Below are positions 24,915 through 34,945 of a DNA stretch of 64,000 bases, piece by piece; within the stretch, counting starts at the first letter, position 1, and every line of letters begins with the position of its first letter. The notes beneath the pieces are model-generated. The model was not told the origin of the DNA and did no database searches. It saw only the letters and a program-made list of their open reading frames with translations. A program made the translations under genes and the position numbers. Origin of the DNA: Gremmenia infestans. Lineage: Eukaryota > Ascomycota > Leotiomycetes > Helotiales > Hamatocanthoscyphaceae. The stretch lies in contig JAFEVB010000044.1 of NCBI GenBank assembly GCA_032629725.1, forward strand, positions 1-64,000, read 5' to 3'.

Positions 24915-26247
24915 GGCTATTAGTAAGGGTATCGACATGATAAATTACTTGTACTGAGACTTTTTACATCGAACTAGTGCTTAAAGCAGGTGGGCGGCAC
25001 TAGTTAGAGGTATCTTTATTGTGTTGAAGTCATTGATTCGCAACTCGTAGTACATCTCCTAACCAGCGCTCATGCGTTTCTTTCCATTCTGAGGTCCTCA
25101 TATCGGTCCATATCCTCTTGAACAACAAATCAAAATGCTTTCAAGAATCCCAATGCCGTCCTTTATTTTTAGGGGTGGGCTAGGAGGTCGGTCCTCGGCA
25201 TCCTGAAACTCGTCCTCATCATCTCCTTCCCTATTACTACCTCGTTCCAAGTTCACACCCTCCATCGATTCGGTTGCTCTAGTCGAGAATGACACCATGG
25301 AATTCCAATTCCTCTTCTCCTACATGGCCTGGCTACTTCTCCAGCCCTTCGCGTTCGATTCCGCCTAGGAGTCTGATAAACCCCACCTACCCCACACTTT
25401 ATCTTTATCAATTCAACGAATCGACGAGACGAGCAATCTCGGAAATCCTCTCGCTGGGAAAGCTTTTCTTGAGCTCAGGTACTACTAGCAGGGGGTTGAA
25501 GGTGAAGAAAGGGGGTTGGTTATTGCGGTGGTGGGAGGAAAATAGGATGATCTGAGTATTTACCCATGCTAAGGACGAGGATACAAGACTTTGAATTTTC
25601 TTAGACGAGAGGGAAAGGATGTAATTGGGAATGAAGATAGATTCCTTTGTATTTGTGTGGAAGGCCAGGAGCGATTCTAGGTAGCTCTCCTTTTTGCTCG
25701 CTTAGACCCCTGAACTTGTAAATCTCGTGATGACGGAGGAAAATTGGGTAGATGGGTACTTTTCAGGCCACCACTCATAAGTCGAAATAAGACATGGAAC
25801 TCGTATCGCACAGCAGCCTCGTGTAGAATATGCGTTCTCGGAAGCGCACACAAACGATTGAATCACAAGTCATAGTGATGTAAGTGGAAGTGAAGTTGTA
25901 GATATAATACACTACGATGTATTCATAGGTCTTGACACATATAATACTTAAAAGTAACGTCTGTCACACCAATTCAAAAAACAGAAAACCCAACCAGAAA
26001 CTCCTAGCTCATGCAATCATAATGCAATCCTCCCACCCTAAACCGTAATACATAGGAGAGATAAGCATAAATACATGCCGGGATAATGGTAGCCTAAGAG
26101 GAAAAGGAAACAAATCGCGCATGCAGGGCAAGGGGTAAGGCATGAGGCGGCTGTTGATGTTTGATGGGTTGCCTCGTGGCGTAAGCGCAGCCTCGCGTTT
26201 GGCAACCAATGAATGATGCGCCTTCCTTTTCCTCATGCACCTCATCA
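24915..26247. other. Intergenic with weak ORFs only
   Basis: Short ORFs at 25098-25298 (minus) and 25289-25555 (plus) have no recognisable domain and no convincing exon partners. Possibly gene relics. Nothing else is seen. Confidence 0.4.
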
Positions 26248-26682
26248 TCATCTGTGTGAGCGCGACGACTTGTGCTTGTGCTTGTGGTCCTGAGTCTTGT
26301 AGTGTTCCGAGCTGGTAGCTTCCGACGATCTTGGTGCATCTCTGTCGTGGATTACTCGGCGGTGGGCAACGACCTCGACTTTTCCAGACCGTGATATTGT
26401 CCCTGAAACGTATTTGCGATCTATAGAGTTGTTAGTTTGATTATTGCAGGTGAAAGTGATTGTGTGGTACGAACCATCGTCTGCCGTTCGGTACTTGTGT
26501 TCCCCAGAATCTCTGATGGAATAAGTGCCGCCATTGTATCCATCGTTTGTCATGCTTGATCTCGAGGAAGAATAGTTTCCCTCTGTTGAAGACTTATTCG
26601 AGTAGGATGTGCGGGAATCGTTGGACGAATCGCGTGAGTGGATGATGGGTTTCGAGGTGTAGTAAGAACGTCTGTCAGACAT
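26248..26682 (-). CDS. Small Ser/Arg/His-rich hypothetical protein
   Basis: The start at 26682 (MSDRRSYYTSK) is preferred over the ORF's first ATG at 26754. The protein is rich in Ser, Tyr and Arg, with a C-terminal run HKHKHKSSRSHR. A 54-nt segment (26421-26474) has a GTTCG donor, a CTAAC branch site and a CTATAG acceptor. If spliced the product is 126 residues (EHKYRTADDDRKYVSGTISR). If retained it stays in frame without a stop and gives 144 residues. No domain is recognised. It looks intrinsically disordered. Confidence 0.5.
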   Translation of the reverse strand: MSDRRSYYTSKPIIHSRDSSNDSRTSYSNKSSTEGNYSSSRSSMTNDGYNGGTYSIRDSGEHKYRTADDGSYHTITFTCNNQTNNSIDRKYVSGTISRSGKVEVVAHRRVIHDRDAPRSSEATSSEHYKTQDHKHKHKSSRSHR

Positions 26683-28131
26683 TTTTCGAGTGGTTTGTCT
26701 TTTACGTTGGAAGCCGAAAAGGTACTTGAATGTTTGATTGCTTGCGTAGTGCAAAAATTAAGCCGAGACAGAAGGCGTGACTTGTAATTGGAATTGAGGT
26801 AGATGCTGCTTGTCAAAGTTCTTCATAGTTGGACGTAGAGAAGTTCTTATACTTATAAGTCTAAGAATATGCAATGGAGAATGAACAGCCCCGATTGGAA
26901 GCCTGGAGAACTTCAAGGCGAAGCATCCAAATAGGACGAAACAAGACCATATTTCCCCTGAGAATGATGGTGCCTGGCATAAATGGGTCCGATTGGAAAA
27001 GGACTGCGCCAACTTTGGCTCTCAATTGACAGAAACAGTATCCAAATGACTCAGGCTTCCTGAGTCAGGATTCGGTGAGTTTGTTGGCATGCCGAATAGA
27101 GAGAGAAAAGGGGGAGAATGTGACAGGGGGAAAAAGAAGCTTAAGGGCTTCAGGCTTCTTTGCCGCTAGGGGAAGAGAGTCCTGTAGTCGGCCTGGAATT
27201 TGGCCTGGGCTGTGCCGCCGGTGAATAGCTTTGGCGTGCGGAAACTTGGACCAAGCCACTGGACTGCCGTGTGTTGTGATTCCCGATGAACATAGATAAT
27301 GTGGCTGAGCAGTATGGACGGTAGGGCTACTCCTAAGGCTCTCTCAACAGACAGGGCTGTTGTTGGATGACGGGGCAAGGCAAGCAAACTGATACCATAC
27401 GGAGAATCGATGCCCTCAACACTCGGCGGCAATGGGGTATTGAAACCCAAGGGAAGGGATGAATATAGAACACGTGTATGGGAGCATTCGCGCCATGGAC
27501 GTGGTTGCCTTGGGGGTGGTAGAAAAGATGGCAGAAGAGCTGAAGGCTGCTGACTGACTACCTACCTAGGTACCTTACGGAGCAAGGCCCAAAAGAGCGT
27601 TGCAGCCTTGTGAAGCCTCAGAACTAAGCCGGATTCGAGATGTGACTCAAAACCCGTGATTGGCGACTGTCCAGATCTGGATCAGTCAATCCTACTCGGC
27701 GTGTGCAAAAGAGACGTCGGTGGCCTGCAGGGTGAAGTCAAGTTTGTCGTCGGTGAGGATGGTTAATACGAACTGTGGAGGAGTGAAGTCGTGGAGATTC
27801 TGGAGAAGAGAAGAAGTGTTCCAAAAGTGCTGGTCCAATCAACGTTGGACCCTCAATCTAACTGTATTAGGCTAAGTCCCTCTCCTTTCCCTTCCCCTTC
27901 CATCAAGGGTCCAAGGGTCAAAGACAACCGCCAGAACCGTGCCATGCCAAGAGAACAACCTTCCCCCCCCCCTGCAGAAGCAACATCTCAATCCTGTTCA
28001 ACCTGGACCTGGCCGCACATCATCACCTTAATTCAACGTGTCCACATCTCCAAGGTAAGCCAATTCACTCCCGAAGCTGCACACTTTACTCACCACCATC
28101 ATCTTCTAGATTTCCAATTCAATTACCCAAA
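26683..28131. other. Intergenic, FKBP upstream region
   Basis: No supported gene. A TACCTAGGTA palindrome is at 27563-27572. Pyrimidine-rich DNA (about 27878-27905) precedes the FKBP gene, as in many fungal promoters. Confidence 0.5.
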
Positions 28132-28800
28132 ATGCGTTTCGCTATTCTCTCAATTGCCGCTCTGGTAACCGCTGTCCTCGCCGCGGACGAGGTCAACATC
28201 GAAGTCACAAAGGCTGTGGAGTGCGAGCGAAAGAGCCAGAAAGGCGACAAGGTCTCTGTCCATTACAGGGGAACATTGGCCAGCGATGGCAAACAATTTG
28301 ATGCCAGCTACGATCGAGGAACCCCGTTGAGCTTCGTTGTTGGTAACGGGCAGGTCATCAAAGGGTTGGTCATTCATTTGAAAGCTTGGGGAAATATCAA
28401 TTGATGCTGATAATGGATTAGATGGGATGACAACCTGTTGGACATGTGCATTGGCGAGAAGAGAACTCTTACCATCCCGCCTGCGTTTGGGTATGGTGAT
28501 CGAGCCATGGGCCCAATCCCTGCTAAGAGTACTTTGAGTACGTCCTTGCCTCTCTTTCTGCACACAAGGATTTATACTGATGATCCACCTACAGTCTTCG
28601 AGACAGAATTAGTGGGCATCGAGGGCGTCCCAGCACCCGTAAGCATCATCGAGAAACCCGCTTCTGTAGGCAGCGTCGCGAGCAAAGCAACAGAAGGTTT
28701 GAAGGCCGCTGTTGAGAGTAAAATCGCCGAGGCTGCTGAGGCGGCCAAGGTTATCCTAGCTGACACTGACGGCGATGGACAGGAGCACAACGAATTATAA
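28132..28800 (+). CDS. FPR2: ER FKBP-type peptidyl-prolyl isomerase with HNEL tail
   Basis: Exons 28132-28364, 28422-28537 and 28595-28800 give 184 residues. An N-terminal signal peptide (FAILSIAALVTAVLAA) is followed by a single FKBP domain: VHYRGTLASDGKQFDASYD, GQVIKGWDDNLLDMCIGEKR, IPPAFGYGD and the FETELVGIEG strand. The conserved VIKGW junction is restored by intron 1. The C-terminus has an Ala/Glu-rich helix of about 50 residues beyond the domain and ends HNEL, close to the HDEL ER-retrieval signal. This fits the FKBP2 class that assists folding of secretory proteins. The extension makes it longer than the shortest FKBP2 forms. Confidence 0.9.
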
Positions 28801-29592
28801 ATCAAGGTACAAAAGAGGTTTGTGGGGAGTGGAATTGGGGTTGGTGTAATATATGCGTAATGCTGAATCTGCCGGGTTGCTCTTAGCATATAGCATTTGG
28901 TTTCAGCAATTATGGTTCTTTGCAAGTGATGTCTTGAACGGAAACTCCTTGTCATCCAACCTCGAGTATTTACATAGACAGTCCTCGCCATGTAAAGTCT
29001 CCTTGCCCCTGTTGATCTTGGAATTCAGAAACCCTCCCTACCCTCGATTTCTTGCTCTTAGTTGTTGCATTGAATTCTGGTGAATTGATTTCTTTACGCA
29101 ATTTATTCATTCTCTGCAATCGAAATTTCCTATAAGACCTACCAGCATGTTCCTTCTCAGCTTCGGATTTGAGATATGATTGCTGTACCCCAAGCCGGAG
29201 ACGGACTTCCTGTAGGTTTCTTTCCATTTGTCCTATGACATGTAACGAATTGAACTTTACATATCAACGCCCGAATTGACACCTACGTCGGGGCAATACT
29301 AACCTTCAAGAAAACAAATTATATCAGGTATATTGATACGGAATGATCTCGACGGACAGGCCACTTGGCTGAGGTATGTAGATATGTAGATATGTAATCG
29401 CATATCACAATGATAAGACCTTAAACTCTTAGAAGTTTAGACGATAGTTTATCATTCCTTCGCCATTAATGACCCCTTAATGCTACTCATAATCGTGCCC
29501 TTTTCGTAAGCCATAAAAGATATATTCCCTCCAAACGCCTTCGTAGACCCAAAACACCACGCTAAAACAACAACATCATGACTCAATTGTAT
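28801..29592. other. Region between convergent FKBP and APC11 genes
   Basis: It contains the weak minus-strand ORF at 28970-29227, listed separately. Nothing else is recognised. Confidence 0.4.
28970..29227 (-). CDS. Hypothetical highly charged small ORF
   Basis: An 85-codon ORF with a helical, Arg/Lys/Glu-rich N-terminal half (LKSEAEKEHAGRSYRKFRLQ). No domain is recognised. It may be a terminal exon of an unseen gene or a chance ORF. Confidence 0.25.
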   Translation of the reverse strand: MERNLQEVRLRLGVQQSYLKSEAEKEHAGRSYRKFRLQRMNKLRKEINSPEFNATTKSKKSRVGRVSEFQDQQGQGDFTWRGLSM

Positions 29593-30054
29593 TCATTCGG
29601 TAGGACTGGAGGGGCCGTTCGCTGTGTCTATGGCTGGATTATCAGTCCATTCAAATTCTGCGGGGTTCAATTAGCATCTCGTTGCCTTGAGGAAATTAGA
29701 AGAGAAGTTACTCTGTCTGCACATCGGGCATTGTCCTTTTGAAGAATCCTGTTTGATCCATTCTACAATACAATGCTGTTTTCGATCAGTCCTACCCCAA
29801 AGTCGGTGCCTGAGAGCTTGACTCACCATATGGAAGTTGTGGCCGCATTTCCCAGAGACTGTGTCCAAGAGATTAGCAGTTAAACTCGACAAATGTGAAC
29901 AATGAGGCTTACGCAAACTGCAGTCATCTCCAGGGTATTTGCAAGTTGGACATGTGCCATCGAAATGGACCTGACAGATACCGCAAACATCGTCGTCGGG
30001 AATATCCCAGCGCCATGTAGCCACCGCGTTCCATTTCTTGATTCTGACCTTCAT
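29593..30054 (-). CDS. APC11: Anaphase-promoting complex RING subunit Apc11
   Basis: Exons 30054-29913, 29858-29827, 29775-29712 and 29657-29593 give 100 residues, near the usual size. The start MKVRIKKWNAVATWRW matches the conserved Apc11 N-terminus. The RING-H2 ligands are all present: CGICQVHFDGTCPTCK, DDC, then across two splices CGHNFHMHCIVEW and CPMCRQKFEW. Splicing to the last exon restores the conserved RQKFEW ending; without it the protein would end in an unrelated tail. Apc11 is the catalytic RING of the APC/C ubiquitin ligase controlling mitotic exit. It is divergent from the rhodanese gene across 471 bases. Confidence 0.95.
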
Positions 30055-30525
30055 TTTGAGAGAAAGAGGGGGGTAAAGACCAGATATATGTTCCTATGGA
30101 AATTTCCGAGCTTTGCAACCTTTCGTAGAAGAGCTGAAGCTTTGAACGTGGGGGAAGGAGCGATTCCAAGATGTTGTGTTTGCTTTTGCCCTGTTTGTGG
30201 TCGCGACTTTAGCCTTTGTCCCGTATTCACGTGCCTGAAGCTTCCTTATCTGCGAAGCTCTACGCCGTTATAGGGCAGTACAACCAAACCACCACCACTT
30301 TTCTGCTATCCCTCGAATCAACCAACCAACCAAACCCCTCTTTTGACAAACAAGCTCAAGCCTTCAAGCTCCAATTCCTTTGGTCATACGAGAACTTCAA
30401 ATCTACATTTACAGCTTCCTTTTCCCGCTTTCCTCACTTCCCATTCCTCAACTCCTCTACAGCTTGTCAACTCAACCCCATCTTTCTCATGCACCCCCAA
30501 TAACCGTCCCCACTCATAGCACGCC
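30055..30525. promoter_or_regulatory. Divergent promoter region of APC11 and the rhodanese gene
   Basis: 471 bases between two divergent start codons. The right half is rich in C and T (about 30290-30520), a common fungal promoter feature. No specific site is assigned. Confidence 0.5.
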
Positions 30526-31597
30526 ATGGTGGCCGTTGCTCTCTTAAGCAGAGGGGCTCGCCAATTCCGGCCTCAATGCCACTCTCACTCTCTACACCTC
30601 AAGATGGCATCCCATACTTCCCGAAGAAGCCTCTCCTCTTACCTCGTTACTCCGGCAGAGCTGCAAGAAGCCCTTAAGAAGAATTCTCCTAGCAAGATTT
30701 CTACCGCTCCACGAACAGTAGCACTCTGTGCAACCTGGTTCCTCCCCAACGATGGCCGTAATGGTCTACAAACCTTCCGCGAAAAGCGAATTCCACATGC
30801 ACGCTTCTTCGATCTAGATAGTGTAATCGACAAACGGTCCCCGTATCCTCATATGCTACCCTCTGCTTCCGACTTCGCCAAGTCGATGAGTGCGCTGGGT
30901 ATTCGGAGGGATGATACGGTGGTTGTTTATGATTCCCAAGAATTAGGAATCTTCAGTGCGCCGAGAGTGGGCTGGACATTAAAGGCTTTTGGACACAGTT
31001 CTGTTCATGTTCTGAATAACTTCAAGCTATGGGTGGAGGAGGGATATCCGACGGAAAGTGGGGAGTTTTGGGATGTGGATACTTGCGTTTACCAGATTCC
31101 TGAGTTTGATGAAACCAAGGTTGCTGATTTCGAGGAAGTCAAAGAGATTGCGAAGGATTATAATAAGGAGGGTGCCGAGGGCATACAGATTCTGGATGCC
31201 AGATCTCAAGGCAGATGGAGTGGAAAGGACCCCGAGCCAAGGCCAGGACTTTCTTCGGGACATATGCCTGGCAGTATTTCCGTGCCGGTATCTGACCTGC
31301 TGGATCCCGTGAAGAAGACGATATTACCTGGAGATCAACTAAAGAAGATATTTGAGAGCAAGGGCGTGGTCCCAAATAGGCCGATCATAAGCAGTTGTGG
31401 GACAGGAGTCACTGCAGCAGTCATTGACGCAGCATTGAGTGAAGCTGGGTATGGAGACGAGAGCAAGCGCAGAGTATACGATGGCAGCTGGACGTAAGTA
31501 ATCTTGCCATGCTTCCAGAATATGACAGCTGACAACGCGTAGGGAATGGGCGCAACGAATTTCACCCTCGGATGGACTGATAATAAAGGAAGAATAA
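30526..31597 (+). CDS. TUM1: Thiosulfate/3-mercaptopyruvate sulfurtransferase (TUM1-like double rhodanese)
   Basis: Exons 30526-31493 and 31543-31597 give 340 residues. Two rhodanese domains are visible. The first, inactive-type, carries ARFFDLDSVIDKRSPYPHML and VVVYDSQELGIFSAPRVGW. The second carries ILDARSQGRW, GHMPGSISVPVSDLL and the active-site loop SSCGTGVTAAV with the catalytic Cys near residue 291. The N-terminus is rich in Arg, Ser and His without acids, so it is a likely mitochondrial targeting signal; a second ATG (MASHTSRRS, 30604) could give a shorter form. The family moves sulfur to acceptors, including for tRNA thiolation. The short second exon completes the ending EWAQRISPSDGLIIKEE. 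Confidence 0.92.
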
Positions 31598-32886
31598 GGG
31601 GCCATAGTCATTTTTGATGCATTTGAGCGCTTTCATTTGATGGACACCCCAACTCTCTCTTTTCGAAAACTACTTGTACATGATATCTTGGGCCCGGGCA
31701 TTAGCGGTCCCGTAATGAGTATGACAGTATCGCGTTTTTTGTTTTTGGTAGTACGTGAACTTGGTTATGGCACTTTTCTTATTGTTTCAGCTCTAGTGAG
31801 CGGATTGTGGAGGCTATTCATAAAAGCATCTAGGTCAAGCGACTAATTATATATCTGCTCGCTCACGGCTCTCCAAAAAGCCTGGGCTGTCGAGCTGTTT
31901 CATTCCAGCAACTAGTACCTGCAATGCACCTCCTTAACCAACGAACTCTGCTCTCATCCAGACGAATGAGAGCAGCCACAGATGTGTTCACCATCTGAGC
32001 GATGAGGCCAAAATGGCAACCACATCACTAATTAGGCATCCCTTTTTTCCTCCCACAGGATTTCCACGGTCAGAATCCCATATCCGGCCCCTCACTTGTC
32101 TGAAATTAGGAATAGCAACTAGTCCGGGAACGGGCCGGACAGCCTTTAATTTATACCAAAGCTTCGGGTCGCTTTCTCAACCGATATCACATTCGAGATA
32201 TGAGGTACAGTAAGAGAAAATAGCGCATCGGACAAGCCGGTGCATGCATGATTAGCCGGACCAGGGTTCCAATTCGGTTGTTGATCAGCCAAAACTTGCT
32301 CCACAAAGGTGAGAAGTGATATACTATTCGGAACGGAGATGCTGTAACAGGCGGATGATTTATCTTGGGACTGGGTCACATATAGGTACAGAGTACATCT
32401 CAGCACGTGTGTTATACGTGTGTTATACGGGAAAGTACTGTAGGGTCCATTGGAGTATGGACTATATCGGCACTTAGGAAGCGGGCGCTTACAGCCCCCT
32501 ACCCGGGCCGCTCCATCACAAGGGTTCATGCATTGCGCCGAGTTAGTACTATAATTACTGTAAGGAGCAAAAGCCGAGGAAATAATTCACGCGTCAGCGC
32601 AGCAAACTTTACGAATGAAACACAGAAAAGGATGGCAAACCGAAATTCAAACCAGTAAGAGGCAGAATATATATGCGACATTATGCAAGCCTACAGCGAT
32701 GCGTCCACCTGGCCCGGCTGACACCCGCGGAGGCATAGCATCGCATCGCGCCACTTACCTAGGTATACATATTACTCTCCAGGCTCAAAGAAACCGTTGC
32801 GTTGGTGAACTACATGAACGCAGACTATGCCCTGCCCCACGTTCTGAAGCTTTTGGTCTGGTTTGTTTCTCGCATACTACAGTATC
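31598..32886. other. Intergenic with a hairpin and a palindrome
   Basis: No supported gene. A perfect 10-bp inverted repeat is at 31948-31975. TACCTAGGTA lies at 32756-32765, about 120 bases before the methyltransferase start. A tandem GTGTTATAC pair is near 32407-32427. Confidence 0.5.
31948..31975. other. Perfect 10-bp inverted repeat (hairpin)
   Basis: CTGCTCTCAT and ATGAGAGCAG are exact reverse complements separated by 8 bases. It is about 350 bases past the rhodanese stop. Function unknown; a structured RNA end or chance are both possible. Confidence 0.5.
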
Positions 32887-34482
32887 ATGGCCCCAACCGT
32901 TTCACCTCCACGGTCTCCCCCAAGCCCTGATCCTACTACTACTACCCCATCTACACAACATGTAGGACTTGAGGCTGAGGTACTTCTACCGAGTGTATTC
33001 TTAGGTTTCAGCTGGCTGAAATTTTTGTTAGGCTGATAATGACCGAGATAATGACTCTGCAATATTCGACGTGAGCCTCGAACGTGCCTCTCATCGGCTG
33101 ACTGGATAAGCTTACAGCTTGATAGACCGATAGCATTGCTAGCTCGACGACCTCTGTCTCGTCGAGTATCATGAAGCACCGAGAAGAGAACGGGAGAACT
33201 TATCACTCGTACAAAGAGGGCCAGTATCTCTACCCAAACGATGAAGTGAGTTTTCGAGGCTGAATTTAAGAACTTGGATAAATTGATTGACTTTAACCAA
33301 AGGGTGAGAATGATAGGCTAGGTAAGCAGAATTGAGGATCGGCAAAATGCCAAATTTGACGAGTACAGATCTTCAACATCATGTTTATACCTTGTGTTAC
33401 GATGGGAAATTATTATCCTGTCCTGTTGACAAAGATTTTCAAATTCAACGTGTGCTTGACGTGGGTACGGGGACGGGAATATGGGCCATTGACTATGGTT
33501 CGTGGTAAACGACTCGTTGCAATGTATAAGCTAATCAAGCCTAGGCGATGAACATCCTGAAGCAACGGCAAAGAAAATTTCCGTTTTCCAATGTTCATAG
33601 TACTAACAAGACCCAGGTTCTAGGAATTGATCTCAGCCCTATTCAACCCGCTTTGTAAGCGCTTTCAAACCCTAATTGTAACTCTTTCTAACGTCCTTAG
33701 CCTTCCAGCAAATGTCACCTTTGAAGTTGATGATGTAGAGGAGCCTTGGACGTACTCTCGGAAATTTGACCTCATCCATGCCCGCATGGTGACGGGCTCC
33801 CTCGCAAACGTGCCAAAATTCTTCGAGCAAGCTTTTGAGTGTGCCCATAGACTACCCCTATCACAGGACCCAAGTCTAACATGATCATCATAGAAATACA
33901 GCCCCCGGCGGCTATATAGAATTATCCGACATTACCGTGCCTATCTGCTGCGATGACGGGACAATGAAGGACGATTCAGCCATGCTGCAATGGATATTAC
34001 TCTTACTGGAAGCGAGCAAGAAAGCCGGGCGCGATTTGAACGTTTCGGCTACTTACAAGGAACAGCTGGAGCGTGTGGGGTACACGGATATCGTGGAGAA
34101 AAAATATGTGTGGCCTATGAATAAGTGGCCTAAAGACCCCAAGTTTAAAGAGCTAGGTATGTGTATGACAGACAAGACGAATTAAGCCCGATCGATGCAT
34201 TGGGAGAATATGGCGAGCTGATGCTAATGATGGCAGGGATGTGGACGTGTGAGAATTTGGTTTGGGGCGTGGGAGGACTTTCCATGGCACTCTTGACTAG
34301 AGTTTGTGGTTGGAGTGTGGAAGAGGTCGAGGCATATCTTGTGAATGTTAGGAAAGAGATCAGGGATACGAGAATCCACTCGTATTGGAACATGTTAGTA
34401 TTTCCAATCAATTGATCTATTCATGCTGATCAATGATAGCCGTACAGTATATGGCCGCAAGCCGTTAGAGACGAGCCGTTAG
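32887..34482 (+). CDS. LaeA/TAM-like SAM-dependent methyltransferase
   Basis: Eleven exons are proposed: 32887-32979, 33032-33070, 33126-33245, 33303-33321, 33369-33497, 33545-33567, 33617-33654, 33701-33838, 33894-34156, 34237-34393 and 34440-34482, giving 353 residues. Joining them restores the pattern I recall for this family: GRTYHSYKEGQYLYPNDE, RLDLQHHVYTL, SAM motif I VLDVGTGTGIWAIDYGDEHP, LGIDLSPIQP, DDVEEPWTYSRKFDLIHARM, TAPGGYIELSD and the terminal VYGRKP. Exons of 19, 23 and 38 nt are very short but required. The intron after exon 6 appears to be GC-AG. The last exon overlaps a 14-bp tandem repeat that supplies the stop. Relatives include regulators of secondary metabolism, but most such fungal enzymes have no known substrate. 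Confidence 0.85.
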
Positions 34483-34500
34483 AGACGAGCCGTTAGAGAC
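34461..34500 (+). repeat. 14-bp tandem repeat overlapping the methyltransferase C-terminus
   Basis: GCCGTTAGAGACGA is present in two full copies plus 12 bases of a third. The first copy encodes the last residues and the stop TAG (34480-34482) falls inside the second. Confidence 0.95.
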
Positions 34501-34945
34501 ATAATAGGGAAAACCAGCTTTTAGGAGCTTTATTTTTGTTTAATCCACGACTCCGGGCCTAGTCTTTTCTAGGGTTTTGGAATTTAACCCTTAGCACACG
34601 GCATGATAGTGGATATAAACAGCACGCTAAGGGCCCACGGGGTTTCACAGTTCCTTAGAAGGTTCTGAGAAACAATGATCATTATTTAGTAATAGCTTGT
34701 TTGAGTTCAAGCCTTTGATGGAGTGAGAGGATGTTTCAAGGATCGTGCAAACAACAAGATGTTGATTAGAGGCGTTACAACATGGCTCTTTATCACTTGA
34801 TACTGGACTAGTTACAGTTATCACGTTGTGAGCGAAGTTGAAAACTACTCGAGTACACTTTAAGCCAAGTCCTACATTCTCGAACTATCATGCACCTGCA
34901 CTTCTAGCCTCATTACAATTATAATCCACAACGGCCTACTATCAT
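34483..34945. other. 3' region between methyltransferase and sugar transporter (convergent)
   Basis: Nothing but the end of the 14-bp tandem repeat is recognised. Confidence 0.5.

Noticed and set aside
33347..33497. Methyltransferase start at ATG 33347
   Set aside because: The ATG falls in an intron whose removal restores RLDLQHH. Conserved residues upstream extend the gene to 32887.
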